Source: Bacillus horti
GTDB taxonomy: Bacteria > Bacillota > Bacilli > Caldalkalibacillales > JCM-10596
Assembly: GCF_030813115.1 (NCBI RefSeq)
Contig: NZ_JAUSTY010000007.1
Location: forward strand, 62,001 to 126,000
Length of the DNA: 64,000 nucleotides
Direction of reading: 5' to 3'
Shown: in pieces, positions 8,014-17,026 of the stretch
Numbering within the stretch: the stretch's first letter is position 1
Layout of the letters: each line of letters opens with the position of its first letter
The notes under the pieces: generated by a model
The model's input: only the letters and a program-made list of their open reading frames with translations
Database searches by the model: none
What the model was told of the DNA's origin: nothing
Program-made: the position numbers and the translations under genes

Positions 8014-9480
8014 TTATTTTTTCTTATTAAATAAACCATATTTTTGTTTCTCGATAATAGTGTTAGTATTTTTGTCAAAAACGATAAGAAAACTCTTGAA
8101 TAAAGTTCCTTTACCCAATAAATTCACCCTATTACCCTTCTCAGAACTCTCATATTTTTTTGCTGAGAAATCATTGGGCAGCAAATTAATAATTTGATTA
8201 ACTTGAGGCGTGACTCCTTGAATAGGCTGTAAGCTTTTACAAAGGGAACAGAGAGATGATTCATTACATTTTAAACAATAAAATTGATTGCAGTTGACGC
8301 ACAAATGGAACTCATCAGAAGCAACTACCTCTATGCATGATTGACAACGTTGAGTATGATCGTGACACAAACTTGCTCTAGATAAAGATGAAATTTCTTC
8401 GCAATCATTGCAAATTTTTTGATCACAGACTTTGCAAGAGCTTTCCTTAGATTTATCTAACAGTCTATTGCACTCACTACAATTAAAAGCATTATCCACT
8501 TGAACAATCATATCGTCGCTTGTAATAGTGAATGGTCCATTTGTATCATTTGTTAAAGCACATTCAAGAGAGATTGTATTTTCTGCATTTATGTGTAAGC
8601 TTATTTGCCCATAATTGTTTACTGCATGTACAGTGGCGGTTTCTACAGTTTGTCTTAACATCAAAATAGCAATAGGTTCAATTGTAGTATCATGAGACTT
8701 ATATTCGTATTTATGTATTTGCTGGCTAATGAGTCCTTCTCTTTCCCGTTGAAGTAATTCTAATTCTTCTTTAGGGGTTACTCCTTTTGAGCTTTCAGCT
8801 AATTGGTTTTCATAATAAAGCATGTCGTAGTAATCATTGATTCTCTTTATCTCTTTATCTAAAATCTCTTTATTTTCTATTTTTTTCTTCTCAATAAAGA
8901 TTTCAGCATCCTCTTTAGCCAGTGAGAGCATTTCTCTCAGAACTGTATCCAGATGAGCTTCATTAACATCTAGAAGGAGTTCGTCTTTAATATCTTCTAA
9001 TAGAAAATTGATATCTTCGTTGTATGTTTCAACTTTATCTTCTTTGAGATTATATTTGAATCCCTTAAGGTACTCTTCAACTAAATTTCCACGCACCGTT
9101 GTTTTAAACCAGATAAATAAATAATCAGTGTTTTCTTGACTTATATCGAGAAGTTGAATATTACATGAGGGTAATTGAGCTTTTATGTAGTTTGTAGGTG
9201 CATCCAACTTCAAGAGCTTGGTTCCCGTACCAATCCCAGTATTTCTATCGGCAACAAGTTGAGCAATTTTCTGAGTAAAAAACGACTCGAAAGTAAGATA
9301 TGTAATATTGGGGTCAGACGTTTTAACGAAACTAACTTTTGTGTTATTAATTCCATTAAGTTCATCTTTTAGATTGTCAGGAATTTGAATTAGTAAGATA
9401 TCAGAACTAATTTCTTTAATGTCTATTCCTAAATAATCACAACTCTCTATTATATATGGTTTTAATTCATAGAGTTCCAT
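8014..9480 (-). CDS. Zinc-cluster partner protein of a SNF2 helicase
   Basis: 488 residues. The ATG overlaps the stop of the helicase gene (TAATG), so the two are translationally coupled. Residues 1-180 look like a mixed alpha/beta domain, about 190-250 form a charged coiled coil (EKKKIENKEILDKEIKR...), and about 332-418 hold a dense array of Cys pairs (CSEC, CKVC, CNDC, CQSC, CVNC, CLKC, CSLC) that should bind several zinc ions. This layout resembles the cofactor subunit encoded beside RapA/SNF2-like helicases in Firmicutes. I do not recognise a named family. A role in defence or DNA repair is inferred only from the partner and the position at a tRNA locus. Confidence 0.6.
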   Translation of the reverse strand: MELYELKPYIIESCDYLGIDIKEISSDILLIQIPDNLKDELNGINNTKVSFVKTSDPNITYLTFESFFTQKIAQLVADRNTGIGTGTKLLKLDAPTNYIKAQLPSCNIQLLDISQENTDYLFIWFKTTVRGNLVEEYLKGFKYNLKEDKVETYNEDINFLLEDIKDELLLDVNEAHLDTVLREMLSLAKEDAEIFIEKKKIENKEILDKEIKRINDYYDMLYYENQLAESSKGVTPKEELELLQREREGLISQQIHKYEYKSHDTTIEPIAILMLRQTVETATVHAVNNYGQISLHINAENTISLECALTNDTNGPFTITSDDMIVQVDNAFNCSECNRLLDKSKESSCKVCDQKICNDCEEISSLSRASLCHDHTQRCQSCIEVVASDEFHLCVNCNQFYCLKCNESSLCSLCKSLQPIQGVTPQVNQIINLLPNDFSAKKYESSEKGNRVNLLGKGTLFKSFLIVFDKNTNTIIEKQKYGLFNKKK

Positions 9481-11216
9481 TAACAGCCCACTCCTATTTT
9501 ATTTAAAATTTTGGTGGATTGGTCAACGTCTTCTTCAAATTCTTCTTTAGCTAATAATAGCTCATCGCCTATTGCGCGTAACTTTTGCTCAATATCTTTT
9601 GAATTTAAAGAATCCAAAATAATCTTTCCAATACGTACCTCTAGTGATTCATTTTCATTCTTCATATAGGAAAGTATCGTATCCAACTCTCCAATTACAA
9701 TTTCAAATAAATTCACTTTGGATGTTAATATATAGAGTAGATATTCGTCTATAGTTCCTTTAGTAGGCATAGTGTAAATTTCAACGTTCTTCGTTTGCCC
9801 AAAACGGTGTACTCTTCCAATTCTTTGTTCAATACGCATAGGGTTCCAAGGTAAATCATAGTTGAAAAGTCTATGGCAAAATTGTAGATTTAAACCCTGA
9901 CCACCAGACTCAGAGGATAAGAATACTTGAGAATCTTGATTTTTAAATTTATGGATTGATAATTGTTTTTGTGCAGTGGATAGTCCTCCGTGATAAGTTA
10001 CAACAGATAATTCATTTTCTCTTAAAAAAATCTCTAATAATTCAATAGTAGCTCGATATTCCGAGTAAATTATCACCTGTTCTTTAGTGTTTTTTATATG
10101 TTTCAATAATTCTATCGCCTTAGAGGGATATGTTATTTTTTCGCCAATAGAAATTAAGTATTGGCAAATTTGTTGGTCACTTTCTCCAACTAATTTTGGA
10201 TACATTTTATTCTTTAGAGTTTTTAGCGCCGAATGCGGACTACTACAATTTTGTTTTAACAATGACATTAATAAAATAACAATAAGGTGAACTTCAGATT
10301 TATCCCAACCTATTGGTATTAGTCCATCAACATATTTCTTATAGATATCTCTACAGAAATCAATCACGCCATTATGGAACTCTCTTTCTATATCTGTAAG
10401 TTCAATCTCTAAGGTTTTGACAATTCTTCTAGGGAGTTCAACAAGTGTATCAGCTCGCCTGTGACGAATCATGACATCATTTAACAGAGTTTTTAGGTTT
10501 TCTATATTTTTAGGAGTATAACGGTTCACAATATATTCGTCCCGGAAACTTTTCCTGCTTTTTAAATATCCTGGTTTAAGAATATTAACTAGATTATATA
10601 ATTCTCTCATATCATTTTGGATTGGGGTTGCGGACATAAGAAGCGCATTGTTCTTTTGAATGGTGTATACATATTTGTAAGTGGCAGTGTTGTGGTTTTT
10701 CAGAGAATGAGCTTCATCAACTATTAGAAGATCAAAGAAGCGTTCCTTAATTTTGCCCTTTCTTTCTTCTGATCTAATTAAATAAGGCATAGAAGATATT
10801 AGAAGTTGTTTGTTTTCCCAATCCTCTTCTTTTAAATCATTTAACTGAATATCGAATTTTTCGTGCATTTCTTCTTTCCACTGTTCAACTAAAGGAGCTG
10901 GAGTGAGTACCAGGACAGATTTAATAAGTCCTCTAGTTAACAACTCTTTTAAAATAAGTCCAGCTTCAATTGTTTTTCCAAGCCCGACCTCATCAGCTAA
11001 TATTGCACTTCCTTGCATATCGCGTAATGTTTTTAAGGCTGACTCTAGCTGCCAAGGACGTGGTTCGATATGTATTTCTGATAAGCAAATTAATCGTTCG
11101 AAGCCTTTCTGTAAACGAATTGCCTGAGACTGCAATTCTAGCTTTACATTTCTTAAAGGAGATAATTCTTTGGTCAAGTAGAATTTTTGAGCATCAGTTA
11201 CAGGGATAATATTCAA
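9480..11216 (-). CDS. SNF2/RapA-like superfamily 2 helicase
   Basis: 578 residues from a TTG at 11216 preceded by a G-rich site. All SNF2 motifs are present in order: Q-like RPWQLESA, motif I LADEVGLGKT, Ia VLTPAPLVEQW, II VDEAHSLKN, III LLMSATPIQN, V SSESGGQGLNLQF and VI RIEQRIGRVHRFGQ. The length is close to stand-alone bacterial SNF2 proteins such as YqhH, with no extra nuclease domain visible. It probably translocates on double-stranded DNA or remodels nucleoprotein. With the overlapping zinc-cluster gene it forms a two-gene unit at the tRNA-Thr end, a typical place for acquired genes, though no integrase or att repeat is visible. Confidence 0.85.
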   Translation of the reverse strand: MNIIPVTDAQKFYLTKELSPLRNVKLELQSQAIRLQKGFERLICLSEIHIEPRPWQLESALKTLRDMQGSAILADEVGLGKTIEAGLILKELLTRGLIKSVLVLTPAPLVEQWKEEMHEKFDIQLNDLKEEDWENKQLLISSMPYLIRSEERKGKIKERFFDLLIVDEAHSLKNHNTATYKYVYTIQKNNALLMSATPIQNDMRELYNLVNILKPGYLKSRKSFRDEYIVNRYTPKNIENLKTLLNDVMIRHRRADTLVELPRRIVKTLEIELTDIEREFHNGVIDFCRDIYKKYVDGLIPIGWDKSEVHLIVILLMSLLKQNCSSPHSALKTLKNKMYPKLVGESDQQICQYLISIGEKITYPSKAIELLKHIKNTKEQVIIYSEYRATIELLEIFLRENELSVVTYHGGLSTAQKQLSIHKFKNQDSQVFLSSESGGQGLNLQFCHRLFNYDLPWNPMRIEQRIGRVHRFGQTKNVEIYTMPTKGTIDEYLLYILTSKVNLFEIVIGELDTILSYMKNENESLEVRIGKIILDSLNSKDIEQKLRAIGDELLLAKEEFEEDVDQSTKILNKIGVGC

Positions 11217-11751
11217 AGGCTAGCCCCCATCGAGAACTTAACTTAGTCTCTTTTTTTATTTTTATGGTATGTGTCAATCATTTCATTAAACATCTTTTAA
11301 TTTTTCTTTGTTATAAAGTTATATATTAAGCAGTTTATCCCTTCTTTCATTAGAGTACAAGGTATTGTATACCTTCGCAATAATTATTTAAAAAAGATCA
11401 AAAAATTGATTTAAAGGTTAAATACACAAGAGAGAGGTAAGAGTTCTTAAACATGAGTGAAAGCCAAAGTCTTTCAATAAGATTTAGTAAAGTCGCTTGA
11501 AGTTGTGTAATAAGTAATTTGCGTTAGAGCTTGGTGACAGCACGTTCTAAAAGCCTATATATATCTAAGAGCATACAAAATGACCACAGGTACTGTAACA
11601 CCTTTGGTCATTTTGTACTCAGACAGTCCCAAAGAGGCAGGCACAGCTCGTTTTACCCAAGACCATAGAGTTGTCAGCCAAGGGTCTTTTAGTTAAGATT
11701 AGCTAATAAACTCTAGGATAATTATAATTCAAATAATTAGGAATGATTTCA
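11217..11751. other. 535-base gap with a terminator
   Basis: Apart from the strong hairpin at 11577-11614 and a weak one near 11658-11692, I see no open frame, RNA gene or repeat here. Confidence 0.5.
11577..11614. terminator. Symmetric hairpin
   Basis: AAAATGACCA and TGGTCATTTT pair around an inner AGGT/ACCT stem. It has A and T runs on both sides, so it could work in either direction. Confidence 0.65.
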
Positions 11752-12102
11752 TTAGGCAAACGTAGTGTGTTTAGCTTTCCATTTCTCTAAGGCAATAAAT
11801 AACCAAAAGCTATAAATACCTAAAGTAATTAAGCATAATAAGAACCACTTAATCCAGTTCCCAAACAATCCAATGGCTGTCCCATGAAATTTTAGCCTTC
11901 TACCTTCAACAACGGTATGATTAATTTTCCAGCCATAAACCATGCATAAGGCCCAAGGATAGCAAATCCCTAAAGTACACACGGTAACTAAAAAACCAAG
12001 GATACACCAACCAATAAATTGTAATAGCCCTCCATCAAAATAAGAATCTGTTTTAATCTGAGCTGAATGAGCTTGTTCCGTAGTCTGAACTACTGTTTCC
12101 AT
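11752..12102 (-). CDS. DUF898 family membrane protein
   Basis: 116 residues with two or three hydrophobic segments (about 27-55 and 85-105). The family hallmark is clear: INHTVVEGRRLKFHGT, then GLFGNWIKWFLLCLITLGIY and a closing FWLFIALEKWKAKHT. DUF898 proteins, including YjgN, are integral membrane proteins of unknown function, and this one is shorter than average. It is a single gene with its own promoter region and AGGAGG-type site. No functional partner can be read from its neighbours. Confidence 0.75.
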   Translation of the reverse strand: METVVQTTEQAHSAQIKTDSYFDGGLLQFIGWCILGFLVTVCTLGICYPWALCMVYGWKINHTVVEGRRLKFHGTAIGLFGNWIKWFLLCLITLGIYSFWLFIALEKWKAKHTTFA

Positions 12103-12280
12103 AATAATACCTCCTACCTGAATATTTGTTAAATTTAAAAACTTAACACCTTCTATTTCTCTACTATTCCATAGAACCCTTCATAAATTGTTGGATTTTG
12201 TAATATTTTCAAATAAAAAAATACCTAAGCAAGAGCAATTCACACGTTAAACAACACGAAAATCTTCGAACAAAAATATG

Positions 12281-12309
12281 TTGTAAATAGTAATCGTTAC
12301 GATTATAAT
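12281..12309 (+). promoter_or_regulatory. SigA-type promoter with metal-regulator-like palindrome
   Basis: TTGTAA (12281-12286), a 17-base spacer and TATAAT (12304-12309) form the promoter of the MFS gene. The palindrome TAATCGTTACGATTA (12291-12305) fills the spacer, the position expected of a repressor site. Its 7-1-7 layout recalls Fur-superfamily boxes such as Zur. Confidence 0.6.
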
Positions 12310-12355
12310 ATAAAAAGTGCAAGCTGCACAAAGTGAAAAAGGAAGGGGTGCATAC

Positions 12356-13543
12356 ATGATGGCGACCTCGTGGCCGTTTCTGCGCCTATACGCGCTTGCC
12401 TTTTTATTTTTTTCTGCCAACTCTATTCTTAACGTCATTGTGCCCCTTCGAAGTGAGACTCTTGGAGCTAGCAACACAGAGATAGGTTTCATTATGGGTG
12501 TCTATATGCTGACATGTATGTTTTGTCGTCCATGGGCAGGGCATATTGTGCATAAATATGGGCCTATTAAAGTTTTACGTACTTTGTTGATTGTGAATGG
12601 CTTGGCTCTGATGATTTACACCGTTTCTGGGTTAGAGGGCTTTTTTGCTGCTCGCTTACTGCAAGGAGTAGCTACTGCATTCTTTTCTATGGCTTTGCAA
12701 ATGGGTATTATTGATAGCTTACCAGAGAAGGAACGCTCTCAGGGTGTATCTTTGTATTCCTTATTTACCTATTTACCTACGGTTATTGGACCGTTGATCG
12801 CTTTAGGTATCTGGGAATGGGGCGGAATGAATGCATTTACGATAGCTATGGTTGGGATTGCCCTCACTACGGCATTATTTGGCTATGGTACGGATATGCA
12901 ACAGCAGCAGCTTTCTCAATTGGAGGAAAAGGATAAGCATACGGGCACAGGTTTTATCACATCATTTCATCAATTAGTGACGAATCCGCAGTTATCAACA
13001 AGTAGTCTGATCATGCTGATGACATCAGTTGTCTTTGGGGCGGTTACGACCTTTATCCCATTGTATGCGAATCAGATGGAGCATGGTAATGCAGGTATCT
13101 ATCTTATGCTCCAGGCGGGGACAATTGTATTGGCTCGATTTACCCTGCGCAAACGAATCCCTTCAGATGGTCAGTGGCATCCGAAGCTCATTGTAGGTGT
13201 CATCATTCTTATAGCGATAGCTGCTCAATTGTTAGCCAGCACGTCTATCCTTGGCTCGTTTGTTATGTATGTAGCAGCCGTCATCATGGGTTTAGCTCAA
13301 GCGATCGTCTATCCTACATTAATGACCTTTTTAACCTTTACGTTAACATCCGCAAACCGTAATGTGTTAATTGGTCTGTTTATTGCCATGGCTGATCTAG
13401 GTATTTCACTAGGAGGGATAGCGATGGGGCCAATTGCGGATCGATTCTCTTACTCTACTATGTACACTTGCTGTGCAGGTATGGCTGTAGGACTAGCTTT
13501 GTTTGCTTATTGGAGAGGAAAAAAACTAAGAGTTAAGATTTAG
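12356..13543 (+). CDS. MFS exporter, CntE (metallophore export)-like
   Basis: 395 residues from the ATG at 12356, with GGAAGGGG 6 bases upstream. Twelve hydrophobic helices are present, with the MFS motif between helices 2 and 3 in a CRPWAGHIVHKYGPIKVLR form. The segment SLPEKERSQGVSLYSLFTYLP and the general sequence agree with my memory of the staphylopine-type metallophore exporters (CntE). The palindrome in its promoter and the ABC importer that follows fit metal acquisition. No metallophore synthesis genes (CntKLM-like) are in the window, so substrate assignment is an inference. A general drug/sugar MFS remains possible. Confidence 0.65.
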   Translation: MMATSWPFLRLYALAFLFFSANSILNVIVPLRSETLGASNTEIGFIMGVYMLTCMFCRPWAGHIVHKYGPIKVLRTLLIVNGLALMIYTVSGLEGFFAARLLQGVATAFFSMALQMGIIDSLPEKERSQGVSLYSLFTYLPTVIGPLIALGIWEWGGMNAFTIAMVGIALTTALFGYGTDMQQQQLSQLEEKDKHTGTGFITSFHQLVTNPQLSTSSLIMLMTSVVFGAVTTFIPLYANQMEHGNAGIYLMLQAGTIVLARFTLRKRIPSDGQWHPKLIVGVIILIAIAAQLLASTSILGSFVMYVAAVIMGLAQAIVYPTLMTFLTFTLTSANRNVLIGLFIAMADLGISLGGIAMGPIADRFSYSTMYTCCAGMAVGLALFAYWRGKKLRVKI

Positions 13544-13803
13544 ATTAGTGAGTAGGAAAAAGAAAGTGATTGGGTGTGCAAATTTTTTTAGAGTATAAAT
13601 CGTAATTAATCCTATTTACGAGATAGGATTATGTATCAAGCTGAAGCAAATGAGTGTGTTATGAAGCAGTACAGTATTTTAGTTGTAAAAGGTTGATAGA
13701 AGGTTATAGTTCTCACTCTTAGGTACATATGACATATATATTCTGCTCTAGTATACGGAACTAGACCTTCAAAGAAGAAAATATATAAATAGAAGGGAAT
13801 TTA

Positions 13804-14823
13804 ATGATTATGAATCGTTTAATGAAACCATCCTTATGGCGGAGATCAGGACTGGCTCTAGCTACTGCTGTCATTATTTTTGTTACCGCAGCTTGCTCTG
13901 GAGGGACAACGACTGGTTCCTCCTCCGACAGTTATCCAATGACCATAGACAATTGTGGTCGTGAGATTACCATTCAAGAGCAGCCAAAGAATTTGTATGT
14001 GATAGGGGGAGAGGCGGGGACGATTGTCCATGCTGCTGGAGGAGCTGATGTAGTGCACACATTTTCACCACTGCCTAACGAGCCTCTTGGGGAAGCAACA
14101 GGTCCTTTAGGAGAAGCTAATCAGGCTCCTATTCGAACGGCATCGGAAATGTCTCGGGAGATGATTGTTGGTGCCGATCCAGATCTATTAGTAACGTTTG
14201 GATTAAGTGGTTTTGATCCTGAGGATTTAGAGGCAGTAGGTATTCCTACGATTGTTATCAGTGGCTATTGTGGTGGATTTGGGGCTGGTCAGTCAATGAT
14301 CGAAGATCCTATTGAGGGTATCCTAGAAGATATTCAACTGTTAGGAAAGGTTTTGGGCACGGAAGAACAGGCTCAAGCTTCTATCACAGATATTCGCACA
14401 AGAATTGATGCAGTAAAAGAGCGTGTGGAGCAATCAGCTCCAGCTGGGCTACTGACCGCTCCGCTATACGTGAATGGGCCTGATAGTGGAATTGGTGGAT
14501 ACGGTAGACGAAGTATGCTTCATCAACAAATGGAGTATTTAGGACTAACGAATATTTTTGAAGGCGCCAATGAACGTTATTTTGAACCTAGTATTGAATC
14601 CTTCATTGATGCCGCACCTGATAGAATTATTGCCCTGTATATGCCAGGCAGTACCACGGAGGATGAAGTTCAATCTATTCTCTTAGAGCGTCCAGATCTT
14701 AGTCAAGTACCTGCTATTGTAAATGAAAATATTTTGGCGATAGACTTCTTCTACTCTGGTCACGGTACACTAGCCATTGACGGCTTGGAGCGTATTGCTG
14801 ACTTGATTGTAGGGGTAGAGTAA
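13804..14823 (+). CDS. Iron-siderophore/cobalamin-type ABC transporter, substrate-binding lipoprotein
   Basis: 339 residues. The N-terminal basic stretch and hydrophobic core end in the lipobox TAAC, giving a lipidated Cys31. The class III periplasmic-binding fold follows: YPMTIDNCGREITIQEQP, the long-helix linker near residues 180-205, and a C-terminal lobe ending HGTLAIDGLERIADLI. Such proteins deliver Fe(III)-siderophores, haem or cobalamin to a FecCD permease. The N-terminal DNCGRE form is less common in Bacillales, so the substrate is open. It is first in a three-gene importer operon; the permease gene starts three bases after its stop. Confidence 0.8.
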   Translation: MIMNRLMKPSLWRRSGLALATAVIIFVTAACSGGTTTGSSSDSYPMTIDNCGREITIQEQPKNLYVIGGEAGTIVHAAGGADVVHTFSPLPNEPLGEATGPLGEANQAPIRTASEMSREMIVGADPDLLVTFGLSGFDPEDLEAVGIPTIVISGYCGGFGAGQSMIEDPIEGILEDIQLLGKVLGTEEQAQASITDIRTRIDAVKERVEQSAPAGLLTAPLYVNGPDSGIGGYGRRSMLHQQMEYLGLTNIFEGANERYFEPSIESFIDAAPDRIIALYMPGSTTEDEVQSILLERPDLSQVPAIVNENILAIDFFYSGHGTLAIDGLERIADLIVGVE

Positions 14824-14825
14824 TC

Positions 14826-15887
14826 GTGGCTCCATCAACTGACGATCTTGGTCATAGAAAGCGAATTCTAAAGTCGGTTTTATGGATAGGAGGTCTTGTC
14901 CTTCTGTTGATAATTAGTATTCCTATCACAGTCGGCTTGGGGCCGGTTACGATTGATCCAGGAACGGTAGCTAGAATTATCTCCTACCACATATTTGGAG
15001 GAGCAGAGGGTGGATGGAGTGCTTCTGAGGCTAGCATCATTTGGCAGGTACGAGCTCCTAGAGTTCTATTAGCAGCCATAGTAGGGGCGGCACTAGCTAT
15101 ATCAGGAGTAGCGTTACAAGCCTTAGTACGAAATGTATTAGCTGAGCCTTATTTGCTCGGTGTTAGTGCCGGTGCTTCTACCGGCGCTGCTCTTACCATA
15201 TTATTTGGTATAGGAACCTCTCTTGGGACAAGTGCTCTTACGGGTAGTGCTTTTATTGGTGCACTTTGCGCCACCGCTGTGGTGTTTACTTTGGCTTCAA
15301 GTGGTGGAAAAATTACTTCAGTAAGACTGCTGCTTGCTGGGGTAGCCGTTGGATATGTGCTTCAAGCCGCAACTAGCTTTCTCATTTTTGCCTCAGACGC
15401 ACCTGAAGGGGCGAGGGCTGTGCTGTTTTGGCTGCTAGGTTCGCTCACACGTGCCTCGTGGTCTTCTGTTGCTGTTGCTGCACCCCTTATATTGCTCTCA
15501 TTTGTTATGCTTTGGCTGTGGTCACGAAGACTCGATGCACTGAATCTTGGAGATGACACGGCTCAGGCCCTGGGAAGCCCGCCTTCAAAAGTACGCTTAC
15601 AGGCATTACTAGTCATTGCTTTGTGTGTAGGGGCGGCAGTAGCGGTCTCTGGTGGAATTGGTTTTGTTGGTTTAGTTGTCCCTCACGTAGCGCGCCTTTG
15701 TGTCGGTGGTGTCCATCGGCTGTTACTACCAGTTGCCGGGTTGTTAGGAGCCTCCTTTTTAGTTTGGGCAGATTTGGCGGCAAGGATGCTTTTTGCTCCA
15801 CGTGAGCTTCCACTAGGCATTGTAACAGCAGTTATCGGAGCACCATTCTTATTTTTCTTGGTTCGTAAGCTAAGAGCGGAGTCCTAG
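14826..15887 (+). CDS. FecCD-type ABC transporter permease
   Basis: 353 residues from GTG 14826. Nine to ten hydrophobic helices and the FecCD signatures are visible: PRVLLAAIVGAALAISGVALQ, NVLAEPYLLGVSAGAS and, late, GGIGFVGLVVPHVARL, which contacts the ATPase. It forms the membrane channel, probably as a homodimer, for the importer encoded with its two neighbours. The gene is tightly coupled to the binding protein upstream and is 79 bases from the ATPase gene. Confidence 0.9.
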   Translation: MAPSTDDLGHRKRILKSVLWIGGLVLLLIISIPITVGLGPVTIDPGTVARIISYHIFGGAEGGWSASEASIIWQVRAPRVLLAAIVGAALAISGVALQALVRNVLAEPYLLGVSAGASTGAALTILFGIGTSLGTSALTGSAFIGALCATAVVFTLASSGGKITSVRLLLAGVAVGYVLQAATSFLIFASDAPEGARAVLFWLLGSLTRASWSSVAVAAPLILLSFVMLWLWSRRLDALNLGDDTAQALGSPPSKVRLQALLVIALCVGAAVAVSGGIGFVGLVVPHVARLCVGGVHRLLLPVAGLLGASFLVWADLAARMLFAPRELPLGIVTAVIGAPFLFFLVRKLRAES

Positions 15888-15966
15888 TATTGAACAATAA
15901 ATAGATTTTGTAAAACTTTCTTTCTTTTATTGAAGCAGTTACCCTATTGGGTGGAAAGGAGAACAT

Positions 15967-16740
15967 ATGATAAGTGCATCTAACATATCCTTTGCTTATG
16001 ATGGTACACCGGTGCTTGCCGGAGTTAAGCTTGAAGCTAACTCAGGGAATATAGTAGGACTTATTGGACCAAATGGAAGTGGAAAGTCTACACTTTTACG
16101 TATTCTTTATTCTGCTCTTCCAGCTCTAGGAGGAGCGGTCATGCTTGATGATGCATCGTTGAGTTCGTTATCAGCGCGAGAGCTATCTCTCCGAATAGCC
16201 GTCGTAGCACAAGAGGCTACCACTAGCCTGCCTATTTCCGTAGCTGAAATGGTTTTGCTTGGTCGTTCACCTCACCGCTCATCATTGCAGTCTTACTCCT
16301 CTGAAGATCATCAGATTGCAGCTCAAGCGTTAAGCAGGGTAGGAATGAGAGACTTGGCTGAGCGTAGCTTTGTTACTTTGTCTGGAGGGGAGAAGCAGCG
16401 AACCCTAATTGCTAGGGCTCTTGCTCAGCAGGCGGACCATTTGTTACTTGACGAGCCTACGAATCATTTGGATATTCACTATCAGCATGAGCTCCTCCAG
16501 CTCGTTCGAACCCTGGGTATTACCACAGTAGTCGTCCTCCATGATCTTAATCTGGCAGCGCGTTACTGTGATCAGCTCGTTTTGCTTAATCATGGGAAGG
16601 TAGTTTGTTCAGGGACAACAGCAGAGGTGTTAATACCAGAGGTTATTGAGCCTGTATACAGAATGAATGTTGAGACTCTTGACTATGGCGACTGTCTTCA
16701 GCTTTTGTTTCGTCCAAAGGTTCCGGCTATGGTTAAATAA
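15967..16740 (+). CDS. Siderophore/cobalamin-type ABC transporter ATPase
   Basis: 257 residues. AAAGGAG precedes the ATG by 6 bases. It has Walker A GPNGSGKST, a Q-loop in VVAQEATT, the signature LSGGEKQR, Walker B HLLLDEPTNHLD and the switch His in VVLHDLN. This matches FepC/BtuD-like ATPases that power FecCD permeases. It ends the importer operon and is followed by a strong terminator. Confidence 0.9.
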   Translation: MISASNISFAYDGTPVLAGVKLEANSGNIVGLIGPNGSGKSTLLRILYSALPALGGAVMLDDASLSSLSARELSLRIAVVAQEATTSLPISVAEMVLLGRSPHRSSLQSYSSEDHQIAAQALSRVGMRDLAERSFVTLSGGEKQRTLIARALAQQADHLLLDEPTNHLDIHYQHELLQLVRTLGITTVVVLHDLNLAARYCDQLVLLNHGKVVCSGTTAEVLIPEVIEPVYRMNVETLDYGDCLQLLFRPKVPAMVK

Positions 16741-16770
16741 ATATAATAAGCTTACACAGCTACTTATAGG

Positions 16771-16802
16771 AAGCAGAAGGGTATCATACCCTCTGCTTTT
16801 TT
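16771..16802 (+). terminator. Terminator of the ABC importer operon
   Basis: AAGCAGAAGGGTA and TACCCTCTGCTT pair with one bulge around TCA, followed by a T run. Confidence 0.85.
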
Positions 16803-17026
16803 GGTTCATACTAGGGAAATAGAGATAAGATCCATAGCACTAAAGATGTCAGCATTTTATGCATTTTATTAATATCTTATCCACAGCATTTCTATAGTAG
16901 CATCCTCAAAAGGAATGAACTGGCAGAGTTTTTATGTTTTTAAGAAGGAGTCGACGGGTATACATTCATGATATGTTTTTTTAAATTTCATGAAATGTGT
17001 TATTCAACGAAAGGAGTTTACAGGCT

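Noticed and set aside
13608-13630. AATCCTAT-ATAGGATT hairpin as a riboswitch of the ABC importer
   Set aside because: It is a single short stem without the conserved core of any riboswitch I know; it could end the MFS transcript or be an operator.
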